Below, one piece after another: positions 38,053 through 47,800 of a stretch of DNA of 62,320 nucleotides (the stretch's first letter is position 1; each line of letters starts with the position of its first letter). The position numbers and the translations under genes are program-made. The stretch is from Prolixibacteraceae bacterium. GTDB taxonomy: Bacteria; Bacteroidota; Bacteroidia; Bacteroidales; Prolixibacteraceae. Under the pieces are notes generated by a model. The model did no database searches. It was not told where the DNA came from and saw only the letters and a list, made by a program, of their open reading frames with translations. The stretch covers positions 1 through 62,320 of the forward strand of contig JAONJW010000012.1 in assembly GCA_028377305.1 (NCBI GenBank), given 5' to 3'.

Positions 38053-38060
38053 TAGTTTTG
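38053..38060 (+). promoter_or_regulatory. Possible -7 box of the beta-barrel gene
   Basis: TAGTTTTG fits TAnnTTTG. A TTTTTTG lies 24 bases upstream, slightly too far for a typical -33. It would give a leader of about 70 bases before the ATG at 38140. Confidence 0.3.
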
Positions 38061-38139
38061 CTGACTGAATCGTATGACTAATGCTTTGTTCGTCAGTTTA
38101 TTGTATGTGTATGAGCGAAGCAGGTTATTAATATCTTTT

Positions 38140-38991
38140 ATGAATATGAGAAAAGTATTTATTGCTGCAGTTGCAGCATTAGTAATGATAGGTTCTACCT
38201 TTCAAACCAACGCACAAAAAAACTACAACACTTTAGAACAATCTACTTACATCAAAGTAAAAGGCGGATACGGCTGGGGTGTAGCTAAAGATGGTTATTA
38301 TATTGATATGGGGCAAGGTAGCTCTATTGATGGTGTACAAGAACAGATTTTTACCTCATTAGGTGGAGGAGTAATCGCAGGTATCGCAGTTGGACATTTC
38401 TTTACAGACCATTTTGGTGCCGAACTTGATTTCACTTATCTAAAAGGGACAAAACAGAATGTTCAGAATGTTTCTGTAGGTGGAGTTACTTATCAATCTG
38501 CGGATGCATATACCAATCAATATCGCTTAGCTCCAACTATTATTATGAGTACCGGTAATAGTAAGATGCTTAGTTTATATACGAAAGTTGGTTTTGTATT
38601 GCCAATGGGTGGATACGCAATGGTAGAATCGTCTGCTGTAGATCCAAAAACTTCTGCTGCGATGGAAATAAACCAGAAGATCAATGGTGATTTTTCTATC
38701 GGCTTTACAGGATCATTGGGTGTTCAGTATCGAATTAACGACCGTTTAGCTACTTTCGTAGAGCTTGAAGGGGTTTATTTGAATATTAAGAGAAAGAAAT
38801 CTACGATTGAGAAGTTTACTGTGAATGGAACGGATCAATTAGATAATTTTACTGCCATTACAGGTAAGCCTATTGAAGTAGAATACGTGGATTCAGTAGA
38901 TTCAAACAATCCGGATCCATCAAAGGCACTAAAAACTACATCGCCTTATAGTAAGCAAGGTATTAATATCGGATTTACTTATTATTTCTAA
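38140..38991 (+). CDS. Outer membrane beta-barrel protein
   Basis: 283 residues from the ATG at 38140 (38146 also possible); the signal peptide MRKVFIAAVAALVMIGSTFQTNAQ starts here, so the longer frame from 38074 is unlikely. Strands alternate aromatic and small residues (YIKVKGGYGWGVAKDGYYI, HFFTDHFGAELDFTYLKG, GFVLPMGGYAMVE, SLGVQYRINDRLATFVELEGVYL) and the protein ends in INIGFTYYF with a terminal Phe, as barrel proteins do for BAM recognition. It is probably an eight-stranded OmpA/OmpW-type porin-like barrel. Specific role unknown. Followed by a hairpin terminator. Confidence 0.82.
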   Translation: MNMRKVFIAAVAALVMIGSTFQTNAQKNYNTLEQSTYIKVKGGYGWGVAKDGYYIDMGQGSSIDGVQEQIFTSLGGGVIAGIAVGHFFTDHFGAELDFTYLKGTKQNVQNVSVGGVTYQSADAYTNQYRLAPTIIMSTGNSKMLSLYTKVGFVLPMGGYAMVESSAVDPKTSAAMEINQKINGDFSIGFTGSLGVQYRINDRLATFVELEGVYLNIKRKKSTIEKFTVNGTDQLDNFTAITGKPIEVEYVDSVDSNNPDPSKALKTTSPYSKQGINIGFTYYF

Positions 38992-39015
38992 GAAAGTATT
39001 TAGTTCTATATATGA

Positions 39016-39060
39016 GAAAGGATTTGGTGTTCTATTGGAACGCTAAATCCTTTTCTATTT
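39016..39060 (+). terminator. Terminator of the beta-barrel gene
   Basis: Stem AAAGGATTT...AAATCCTTT with inner GTTC/GAAC, then TTTTCTATTTTT, about 25 bases after the stop. Confidence 0.75.
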
Positions 39061-39335
39061 TTATCTCTTATATGAGGCTGGCTTCAATGAGGTAAGTGGA
39101 GATTACTTCATTTTATACTGATTTTGTACGGACAATAGAAGAGACCTGTAGAGGATAATAATTTATATTTATGTTAATTACTTATTGCTCAGTATTTTTA
39201 GAATATATGGGTGTCCCATTTTATTTTAACTAATAATTCAATCGATCTAATTGTGTAGCTTTACCATGTCTTTAGAGTTCATCATCCTAAAGTTTATGTA
39301 TATTAATTTAACCATAAGACAAACTGTTACAAATT
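39061..39335. other. Leader of the first GH88 gene
   Basis: About 275 AT-rich bases without a supported gene. TAGCTTTA near 39258 is a near match to the -7 consensus. Confidence 0.4.
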
Positions 39336-40544
39336 ATGAAAAGAGCATTGGTCTTTTTTGTTACTGCATTTGTTGCATTAGCAGCTTGCCAACCCAAGAA
39401 GGCAACCCCCAACTTTATTCAAGAAAACACTCAATTTGCAGCCAATCAAATTGACTTAGAGTTTAAAAAGATGGATAGCCTAGGGGTCATCCTTAATCCT
39501 CGTACACTGCATCGTGATGGTACTGTTCGTTATAATAAACCAGCCCTATGGACCAGTGGGTTCTTTCCTGGATCACTTTGGTATCTTTATGAATTGACCG
39601 GAGAAGAAAGGTGGAAGCAGAGAGCAGAGAAACTTACCATGACGATAGAAAACCAGCAATACACTACAAATAATCATGATGTAGGGTTTATCATATATTG
39701 TAGTTTTGGTAATGGTTACCGCCTTGCTCATATCCCTGAATATAAACAAATCATTATTAATGCTGCGAAATCTTTGTCCACACGTTTTCGCCCTCAAGTA
39801 GGTTGTATCCAGTCATGGAATGTCGATAAAGGGTGGCCATCAGAGCGTGGGTGGCAATGTCCTGTAATTATCGATAACATGATGAACCTTGAACTACTAT
39901 TCGAAGCCTCTAAATTGTCGGGAGATAACACTTATAGGGATATTGCAATCAAACATGCAGACACCACAATGAAGTACCACTATCGTAAAGATTATAGCTC
40001 ATACCACGTTGTAGATTACGATAGTATATCAGGAGCTTTTCGTAATGGCGCAACGGCACAAGGATTTGCCGACGAATCAGCTTGGGCAAGAGGTCAGGCA
40101 TGGGGGCTGTACGGTTACACAATGTGTTATCGAGAGACCAAAGATCCTAGGTATTTAGAGCAAGCAAAACAGATCGCAAAATTTATGTTAGATCATCCAC
40201 GTCTACCTAAGGATATGATTCCTTATTGGGATTTTGATTGTACCGATATTCCAAATACTTATAGAGATGCATCCGCAGCTTCGGTAACCTCTTCGGCCCT
40301 TTATGAGTTGTCTACATATGTGGAAGATGTAATTTCAAAAAAATATAAAGATACTGCCAATAAGATTTTAAAAAATCTGGCTTCTCCGAGTTATAGAGCT
40401 AAGCTAGGAGATAATTTTAATTTTATCTTGATGCACTCTGTAGGAAGTATTCCTCACAATAATGAGATTGATGTTCCTCTAAACTATGCTGATTACTATT
40501 TCTTAGAAGCACTGGTTCGAAAGAAAGAGTTAGATAAGAGATAA
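39336..40544 (+). CDS. GH88 unsaturated glucuronyl hydrolase, lipoprotein (copy A)
   Basis: 402 residues. Lipobox ALAAC gives a lipidated Cys18. The alpha/alpha-barrel family is shown by the paired catalytic aspartates in NNHDVGF (Asp115) and VIIDNMMN (Asp180) and the WARGQAWGLYGY signature. GH88 enzymes cleave the unsaturated uronic acid left on oligosaccharides by polysaccharide lyases acting on heparin, chondroitin, hyaluronan, ulvan or similar. No lyase or SusCD pair is in this window. A near-identical paralogue lies 1.5 kb downstream, with a decayed transposase between. Followed by a perfect hairpin terminator. Confidence 0.92.
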   Translation: MKRALVFFVTAFVALAACQPKKATPNFIQENTQFAANQIDLEFKKMDSLGVILNPRTLHRDGTVRYNKPALWTSGFFPGSLWYLYELTGEERWKQRAEKLTMTIENQQYTTNNHDVGFIIYCSFGNGYRLAHIPEYKQIIINAAKSLSTRFRPQVGCIQSWNVDKGWPSERGWQCPVIIDNMMNLELLFEASKLSGDNTYRDIAIKHADTTMKYHYRKDYSSYHVVDYDSISGAFRNGATAQGFADESAWARGQAWGLYGYTMCYRETKDPRYLEQAKQIAKFMLDHPRLPKDMIPYWDFDCTDIPNTYRDASAASVTSSALYELSTYVEDVISKKYKDTANKILKNLASPSYRAKLGDNFNFILMHSVGSIPHNNEIDVPLNYADYYFLEALVRKKELDKR

Positions 40545-40581
40545 CCATTATGTTGATTTAACATTGTGGTTTGATCGTAAT

Positions 40582-40619
40582 AAAGCCAATAATCTTCTGT
40601 ATAAGATTATTGGCTTTCT
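40582..40619 (+). terminator. Terminator of GH88 copy A
   Basis: Perfect 15-bp stem AAAGCCAATAATCTT/AAGATTATTGGCTTT, 6-base loop, 37 bases after the stop. Confidence 0.8.
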
Positions 40620-40642
40620 GTTTAATATAAGAAGCGCTGCGA

Positions 40643-41411
40643 TCAGGCGACATATTTGTAGGGATAGGCATATATATTCTCTTAGCCATATGAGAGTATA
40701 TCTGTCATACCTCTCTGTGTCGCTTTAAAAGCCTTTACTTTGGCATTAATGATTCTTGTAGAAGTATTGTTACTTCTGTTATCAAAGAAGTCTAATATAT
40801 CTGGATACTGACTATATGTAGAGTTAGATATTTTATTCAATGTATCGAAACAAGATACTCCAACTTCATTAAATCATCTTGCAAATTACATATAGGCAAA
40901 TGCTTTTACTTTTGTATGATAGAAGATCATTCTCAATTCATGGGGTAAGTTGTATGCCTTTTCAAGGTCAAGATATAATTCAAAAAGAATGGAAGCTCGT
41001 TGTCGCTGTTTCTCTTTCCATATATTACCCACTTAGTGAACAGTATGGGGTATACTTTTCTCCTTTTGGCAAATATGATCACTGCATTTCTTTTATCAAT
41101 GGCAGTTCAGCAATGTTTAATCCTCATTGCGGTAATGCATCATAAGCAAGTTTTTAGATATGAAAACGATCTATAATCATGTTTGACTAAGAGAAGCACT
41201 TATTTGTAATCTTTCGCATTGCACAAGTCATATTTAAAGAAATGACTTGTGTATTAGCCCTTGCAGTTGATGTAATATGCCTGATAATATGTATAATATC
41301 ATTCGCTTTAGTTCCTTCAACTTGGCAACAATGCTTCCTTTTTATCTTTTAGCCTCTTTGTTGGTCAAAATCGTATACCTTACCATTCGAAAGAATTGTT
41401 TCATCCATGCC
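40643..41411 (-). pseudogene. Decayed ISAon1-like (ISL3-group) transposase
   Basis: Read on the minus strand with frameshifts, this stretch follows an ISAon1 transposase in order: GMDETILSNGKVY (about 41410), YTILTNKEAKR-stop-KGSIVA, GTKANDII, VISLNMTCAM...ITNKCF, IIDRFHI-stop-KLAYDAL, RIKHC-stop-TAIDKRN, WKEKQRQRASILFELY, LPHELRMIF, DILDFFDNRSNNTST, NAKVKAFKATQRGM and ENIYA near 40670. Several in-frame stops, at least three frame changes and a gap between TKW and WKEKQ show it is dead. The N-terminal third is missing. The two forward frames previously visible here are antisense shadows. It lies between the two GH88 genes. Confidence 0.75.
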
Positions 41412-41439
41412 GTCTCGTTTTTAAAGTCACGGTTAAATA

Positions 41440-41560
41440 GAGACCAAACAAGGGTTTAACCCTGACCAAGTACTGACCAAACCCAGTTTAGGCAAAGGAA
41501 GTATAGACAAAGTGCAGACAAAAGGTAGACTTGGTCACCGTTTGATCACTGTTTAATTAG
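41440..41560. repeat. Cluster of GACCAA/TTGGTC motifs
   Basis: GACCAA occurs at 41442, 41464 and 41475, with TTGGTC (41531) and TTTGATC in opposite sense, plus the palindrome AGGGTTTAACCCT (41451-41463) and a GTAC centre between two GACCAA copies. It resembles the TTTGACC motifs of the palindrome near 14.8 kb. No gene. Confidence 0.5.
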
Positions 41561-42010
41561 TAGTTGGAGTGATTAAATGACGGTAGATAGGCATCGATTA
41601 AGATGGTCCATTAAGGTGTCAGATCGAAATAATATTAAACCGACAAATGACTCTTCACCCCTAATATCTACTATATTGCCTTATCCTAAAATCTGTCTAT
41701 TCATTGTCTTCCCCAGAAATAGCTTATTTTACTCGTTTTGACTAATGATGGAAATCAGTAGTATCGTTTGTTCGTATTTTTCGTAGAACCTATAAGGTTG
41801 TTATTATCCATTTTCTTCATCTATTGTATACCTGTACTTATTGTTGTAGTCCTCGAATAATACTGGTATATAGAGTCTTGTGATTTTCTATAAGTCCCGA
41901 TTTACATAAGCTTATTTCATGGTGTTTTGATAACAGTTAGTTTTGATCTGTATATTTTAGATCATTCAGCAATCCAAAACAATTGCATAATAAATTAATA
42001 GAACTAGCTT
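41561..42010. other. Non-coding leader of GH88 copy B
   Basis: About 450 AT-rich bases; no gene or clear promoter pair recognised. Confidence 0.45.
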
Positions 42011-43219
42011 ATGAAGAAAGTATTTGGAATACTTGCATTATGCATGATGATTTTATCCTCATGCCAAACAAAACAAACAGAAAAAAACTTTATTGAAGAG
42101 AATACGGATTTTGCTGCAAAGCAAATCTCTTTGGAGTTTAAAAAAATGGATAGTTTGGGTGTAGTTCTTAACCCAAGAACATTACATAACGATGGAACGG
42201 TTAGATATAATAAGCCTGCTTTATGGACAAGTGGTTTTTTCCCTGGTTCTCTTTGGTATTTATATGAGCTGACGGGAGAAGATTTGTGGAAGCAGAGAGC
42301 TGAGAAATTAACCAAAACGATAGAACAGATGCAATATTCTACTCGTACTCATGATGTGGGTTTTGTTATATATTGTAGTTTTGGTAATGGATATCGTTTG
42401 GCTCATATCCCTGAGTACAAGCAGATCATTATCAATGCAGCGAACTCTTTAACGACACGCTTTCGTCCACATATTGGATGTATTCAGTCATGGAGTGCAA
42501 AAAAAGGATGGCAAGCGAAACGTGGATGGCAATGCCCTGTGATCATCGATAACATGATGAATCTTGAACTACTTTTTGAGGCATCAAAATTGTCTGGTGA
42601 CAACACGTATCGAGATATCGCAGTGAAACATGCTGATTTGACTATTAAGAACCACTATCGCAAAGATTATAGTTCATACCATGTTGTAGATTATGACAGT
42701 GTAAATGGTGAGATGCGTAGCGGTTGCACAGCACAAGGTTTTGCCGATCATTCTGCATGGGCTAGAGGCCAAGCTTGGGGACTATATGGCTACACCATGT
42801 GCTATAGAGAAACAAAAGATCCTAAATATCTAGATCAAGCAAAACATATCGCTTCATTCATTCTCAATCATCCACGTCTACCTAAAGACTTAGTGCCTTA
42901 TTGGGATTTTGATTGTACTGATGCTAATAAAAACTATAGAGATGCTTCTGCAGCTGCTGTAACTACTTCTGCTCTGTATGAATTATCGACATATGTTGAA
43001 GGTGAAGAGGCTGAAAAACTAAAAGGAGCTGCAGATAAGATTCTAGAAAGTCTAGCATCACCAAGCTATAGAGCTGAATTAGGAGCTAATCATAACTTCT
43101 TATTGATGCACTCTGTTGGAAGTATTCCTCATAATAATGAAGTTGATGTCCCATTGAATTATGCAGACTACTACTTCTTAGAAGCACTTGTTCGTAAAAG
43201 AGCAATTGAAAAGCTATAA
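42011..43219 (+). CDS. GH88 unsaturated glucuronyl hydrolase, lipoprotein (copy B)
   Basis: 402 residues, the same length as copy A and identical at most positions, including the LNPRTLHxDGTVRYNKPALW opening and the catalytic aspartates in RTHDVGF and VIIDNMMN. Lipobox ILSSC (Cys18) is conserved although the signal sequences differ. The copies are old enough for many silent changes, so this is an established duplication rather than a recent one. Differences cluster in the signal peptide and the WNVDKGWPSE/WSAKKGWQAK loop near residue 165. Substrate as for copy A. Its own terminator follows. Confidence 0.92.
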   Translation: MKKVFGILALCMMILSSCQTKQTEKNFIEENTDFAAKQISLEFKKMDSLGVVLNPRTLHNDGTVRYNKPALWTSGFFPGSLWYLYELTGEDLWKQRAEKLTKTIEQMQYSTRTHDVGFVIYCSFGNGYRLAHIPEYKQIIINAANSLTTRFRPHIGCIQSWSAKKGWQAKRGWQCPVIIDNMMNLELLFEASKLSGDNTYRDIAVKHADLTIKNHYRKDYSSYHVVDYDSVNGEMRSGCTAQGFADHSAWARGQAWGLYGYTMCYRETKDPKYLDQAKHIASFILNHPRLPKDLVPYWDFDCTDANKNYRDASAAAVTTSALYELSTYVEGEEAEKLKGAADKILESLASPSYRAELGANHNFLLMHSVGSIPHNNEVDVPLNYADYYFLEALVRKRAIEKL

Positions 43220-43240
43220 GTATAAACGAATTATTTTACG

Positions 43241-43273
43241 AGGATGTCTATGGTTTAGACATCCTTTTTTTTA
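43241..43273 (+). terminator. Terminator of GH88 copy B
   Basis: Perfect 10-bp stem AGGATGTCTA/TAGACATCCT followed by seven further T residues, 21 bases after the stop. Confidence 0.85.
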
Positions 43274-43682
43274 TCGCTCTCTTGTGTTGAAGCCCCACGT
43301 TTTATTGAATCGTATTTGTATGATTATCTCATTGCTCTTTCAGGGCCATCTTCCTAAGATTAAGATAGTATCTCTATGGTCGACAGATCTAAGGTTTTGA
43401 TCCTATGGACGATATAATAAATTCCACCATGAGCCTCAGACATTCATGGAGTCTCTTAGCATAATGAATGCTAATACTTGATGTACTGCAGAATTGCTAT
43501 ATACAAAGAGTGGATCACTGGGGAATTTAAATACTACCGTCGTCTAATATTTGCTATCTCCTCCATTTTTCTTAGTGTTATTGATTTATATTTACAATGA
43601 CTTCTTTTTTATAAGACATCTATTATCGTCACAATACTCCCAATTCATTATATTTGGTATAATAATCAACGATATCATAGAT
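43274..43682. other. Non-coding gap
   Basis: About 410 bases without a gene. The downstream dehydrogenase frame can be read back to 43551, but that part encodes an unlikely hydrophobic stretch. Confidence 0.5.
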
Positions 43683-44798
43683 ATGCAGCAACTCAAAATG
43701 CAGACTCTCATTAACGAATATGCCCTGTTCAAAGATTTTGCATACTCGTATAAGCTAGGACCAAAAGATTTGATCCTAACTAATCAATCGCTTTACGAAG
43801 CATTTATATCACCTGTAGATATCCCAAGTATTGTGATCTTCAGAGAACAATTTGGTCGTGGAGAACCCAATGATGAGATGATCAATGCCATCATATTACA
43901 TATAGAACAGTATGATTTTGAAAGAGTGGTTGCGATAGGAGGCGGCTCCATTGTGGATATTGCGAAGCTACTGGTGCTAGAGGGGGTCAATGATATAGTT
44001 AATATTTTCGAACAGAAGCAAGCGTGTAACAAAAATAAAGAGCTTATAGTGGTTCCAACCACTTGTGGTACTGGTAGCGAAGTGACAAATATTTCTATTG
44101 TTGAGATTAAATCGAAACAGACCAAGTTGGGGCTGGCCAATGATGCCATTCTTCCTGATGATGCCATTCTTATTCCAGAACTATTACGTGGACTACCATT
44201 TAAGTATTTTATGACGAGTGCCATTGACGCACTAATTCATGCAACCGAAGCACTAGTGTCCCCTAAAGCCACTCCCTATACAGATCTTTTTAGCCGATCA
44301 GCCATTCAATCTATTGTGACCATCTTTCAGGGGATCGTGAGCCATGGAGAGGACTATCGCATGGATTATCTCGCTGAGATGCTTCGAGCAAGTAACCAAG
44401 CAGGGATAGCATTCGGGAATGCTGGCGTAGGAGCCGTTCATGCGCTATCTTATCCGTTAGGTGCTGCTTATCATGTGCCTCATGGAGAGGCTAACTTCCA
44501 GTTCTTCATTTCGGTTCTAAATTTATATCAAAAGTATTCCCCCGAAGGTAAAATCAAAGATTTGTGTCTCCTTCTTGCATCGATACTTGACGTCAAGCCT
44601 TCGGAAGCAGTAGAATCTCTAGATGCTCTCCTTAAGCAATTGATTACTAAGCCTAGATTACACGAATATGGAATGAAAGAAGAGGAGATCGATATTTTTG
44701 TTGATCGTGTGATCACCCAGCAGCAGCGTCTTCTGAAAAATAACTACACTGCCCTGACCAGAACGGATATGGAGTCCATCTACCGTAATCTCTATTAA
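43683..44798 (+). CDS. Iron-containing alcohol dehydrogenase, 4-hydroxybutyrate dehydrogenase-like
   Basis: 371 residues from the ATG at 43683, the same length as the clostridial 4-hydroxybutyrate dehydrogenase; a longer frame adds an implausible hydrophobic extension. Motifs: cofactor loop AIGGGSIVDIAK, PTTCGTGSEVT, and metal ligands in SAIDALIHATEA and the paired histidines of VHALSYPLGAAYHVPHG. The type III ADH family is certain. The 4-hydroxybutyrate/succinate-semialdehyde assignment rests on overall resemblance and length, so another aldehyde or alcohol is possible. It would fit a fermentative lifestyle. Monocistronic, convergent with the alpha-2-macroglobulin pair. Confidence 0.82.
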   Translation: MQQLKMQTLINEYALFKDFAYSYKLGPKDLILTNQSLYEAFISPVDIPSIVIFREQFGRGEPNDEMINAIILHIEQYDFERVVAIGGGSIVDIAKLLVLEGVNDIVNIFEQKQACNKNKELIVVPTTCGTGSEVTNISIVEIKSKQTKLGLANDAILPDDAILIPELLRGLPFKYFMTSAIDALIHATEALVSPKATPYTDLFSRSAIQSIVTIFQGIVSHGEDYRMDYLAEMLRASNQAGIAFGNAGVGAVHALSYPLGAAYHVPHGEANFQFFISVLNLYQKYSPEGKIKDLCLLLASILDVKPSEAVESLDALLKQLITKPRLHEYGMKEEEIDIFVDRVITQQQRLLKNNYTALTRTDMESIYRNLY

Positions 44799-44805
44799 TA
44801 CAATG

Positions 44806-44843
44806 TGATCTATAGCACCCCTATTCTGGTTTGCTATAGATCA
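44806..44843. terminator. Bidirectional terminator
   Basis: Perfect 12-bp stem TGATCTATAGCA/TGCTATAGATCA, 14-base loop, between the dehydrogenase (+) and the reduced alpha-2-macroglobulin gene (-). Confidence 0.65.
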
Positions 44844-44863
44844 TTGTTGGATTGTGTGATTTC

Positions 44864-47800
44864 CTACTCTAGTGGCTTCTTCAGTTCATTGACTTCTATA
44901 TCTGTATGCTCTCTCGTTTCGGCCATTACCTTATATTTCAGGGTATAGCCAATTGGAGGAATTTTAAATTCCCATGTGACGGTTTGACTGTCTTTTGCAC
45001 GGATTACAAAAGAGTGCTCGGGGTTTAAATGGACTGTCTTTGGCTGAATAGGGGATCTGAATGATGAATCATAAATATGGAGCGAGACAACCCCTTTTTG
45101 TCGTATATCGGTCAAATTATTAATGGTTGCACATATTTTGAGACGCTCTCTTTTTTTGTCGACACTCGACTCTATCTGTCGAATATGTACATTTTTTTTA
45201 ACCATTATGGAGAGTCTCTTTGGGCTTTTATCCGTATTTTTTTGATGCGTAAATAATGTTAGTTTCCATTCAGATAAGGGTTTGGGTGCGTCAAATTTAA
45301 ATGAGATTGTTCCAAACTTGTTCACCTGTTGTTTGGTTGACAGTTGAGTTGTTCTTATGGTGTCTTTATGGTGGATATTCTTGTCTAGTTTATTTGATGT
45401 TCTATTTTCATTAAAAAACTCTTCATAATGATTTTCCATTAGATTGGTGGTGACATGGAGGCTATCTGCGATCCATGCCGTGTCTTTAGGGGAGATGGCG
45501 TAATGATCTCTTCCCTTACTCTTATAGGTAATGGGAATCGAATTATAGGTTATATCTTTAGTGGTGAAGAAGTAATCTATTTCCACGCCTATATCCTCCT
45601 CCTCATAGACAATCGGGACAATAGGAATTTCTGCATCATTGATCATCCTGAAGGATGGAATAGAGTGGAGCATAAGAGGGGTGAGTGTAACATCAAACTG
45701 CTCACTGATTATATGCTCAAATTTATTGGATGTAGATATATATTGAAAAGAAGACAACTCCTTTAAATAGGAGTCTAATGTGTTGGGATTGGTCCCATCT
45801 GTCGGATTTAGATAGATGTTTATTAGTCCTTTGTTATTTGCTGTTATCTCTTTGGATTCGTATCCATATCGCTTTAGTTGGATAGACATCCCCTGATGGA
45901 AGGGGAGGATGTAAAAACCGTTATCATACGTCTTGTGTTGAATGTTGTCTCCTTTTATATGGATCACTACCTTGGATAAAGGATTATATTTTTGATCGTA
46001 TACATAACCGTAGATAAATGTTTTGTTTCTCTTTTTATATATATCCTTAATATTGAGATATTTACCAACCTTATACTCTGCAGTTGGATGCTTTAACATT
46101 CCACTGTAATACCAGTAGTTTGGTAATGGGGTATAAAAGTGATTGTAGTGAGATCTATTAAAGGACTTATTGTACTGGGAGGTTAGAGAGTAGGCTTCGG
46201 GATTGTAATATTGTGAATAGTAATCTGGACCTGGTGGATTGGAAAACATCAGATTTAAGAGGCGACGCTTAGACAAGGTTGAGTGATCATTTTGTCTTCG
46301 ATGACAGCTCTCCATTGCCCGAAAGCTCCACTGTTCTTTCTGGCTATCATCTCGATAACTAATGGTCTCCAAGTATAATGCACTCTTTTGTCTTAACTTC
46401 GGAGTGATGTGAAACCTTTTCCTTATGATACGACCATATTTAGTATATTGAAAATCTATGGTATAGGTTGGTATGTTGGGTTTTATGGGGATGCGAATCT
46501 CTCTTTTCCCTTTTTTCATCACAATGTTCTTTTGCATGATTATCTTTCCGTTGTCAGATATGTTCATCAGAACCGATAGTTGCTTCTCTGCGGAATAGAG
46601 CTGTGCTAAAATCGTATGGTCATTTTGTTCTCTTACTTCGACGGTTAATGGCATGGTTAGGTTCGTGGTATACTCTTTTGTCGCTTCAATACTAAATGTG
46701 CCACGACTCCTTAGGGTGTCTTTATGTCTTGTAATTGCTTCTATGGTTGTTATGTAGTTTCCTGCAGGCCACTTTTTAGCTTTCTTGATGGTTATGGTAT
46801 GGTGTTCTGCATATGGGTAGCTGTGGTTCCATATCGTTTTCTCTCCGTATTGCAGTAGCGAGATATCCTGTTTGCTATAAGCATATTGAGGAAGGTTTTT
46901 AGTGAAGGTCGGCTTTGAAATAATGGTTGTATCAGGCGCAGACCACTCTCTTGGAATATGTGCTTTTAATGCGGTTGGTGTCCTCTGAATTTTAACCTTC
47001 AGTTTGGTTGGAATCGTTTGTTTATTCGTTTGTTCTGCTGTATAGTTAATTTTAAGGGGTTTAGCTATAGAGTGGATGCTTGGAAGAACCATTTCTGTTC
47101 TCAGCTTGTGATGATTCTGTCGAATAGAATCACTGGTTCGTTTGTAATTTGAACTATGAGAAAACAGTGTACGTGGGGCACCTTCCCAAAAATATTCATT
47201 AGTGTGAGATGTAATTCCTAATTTTCTAGGGATAATTACAGAAAGAGTTGTATCATTCTCGTGGGATATATAAGCATAGATGTTCTGATATGATTCTCTA
47301 AGGTGTGGAATTGTCCATAGACCTTTATTGTTCGTCTTTCCTCTCTTTGTAATCTCCAACTCGTTCTTAAAATACTCTTTTAATTCGATGGTTGCACCTG
47401 ATATAGGAACTCCAGTGTATCGATCTGTAACCTGGAAACATAAACCCTCGGTACTATAGAGAAGAGTTGAAGAAAGATGAGTGGAATAGATCTGTTTATA
47501 AGAGAGGATATTCTCCCATGATGTTGGATCTTTTGAAGTAGAGGCCAAGACAAGGTAATTTCCTTTATCTAGGGCTGGAAGCATTATTTCGCAACGAACA
47601 GTAGAATCACTCTTGTTTTCGGGCAGTGTATATCGTTGGATATACATGGGTTTATTCTGATTGATAACTTTAAATAGATGATAAAAAGATTCATTGTTCT
47701 GGACATCTAAAGGATAGCGGTAGAATGAGAAATATATGGTGTCGATGTTTTGATAGGAGACATTGGTTAGGAATGGACGATTGGGAGATAGATACGGCTC

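Noticed and set aside
40879-41459. Two forward reading frames between the GH88 genes
   Set aside because: They are antisense to the transposase remnant and have no family features of their own.
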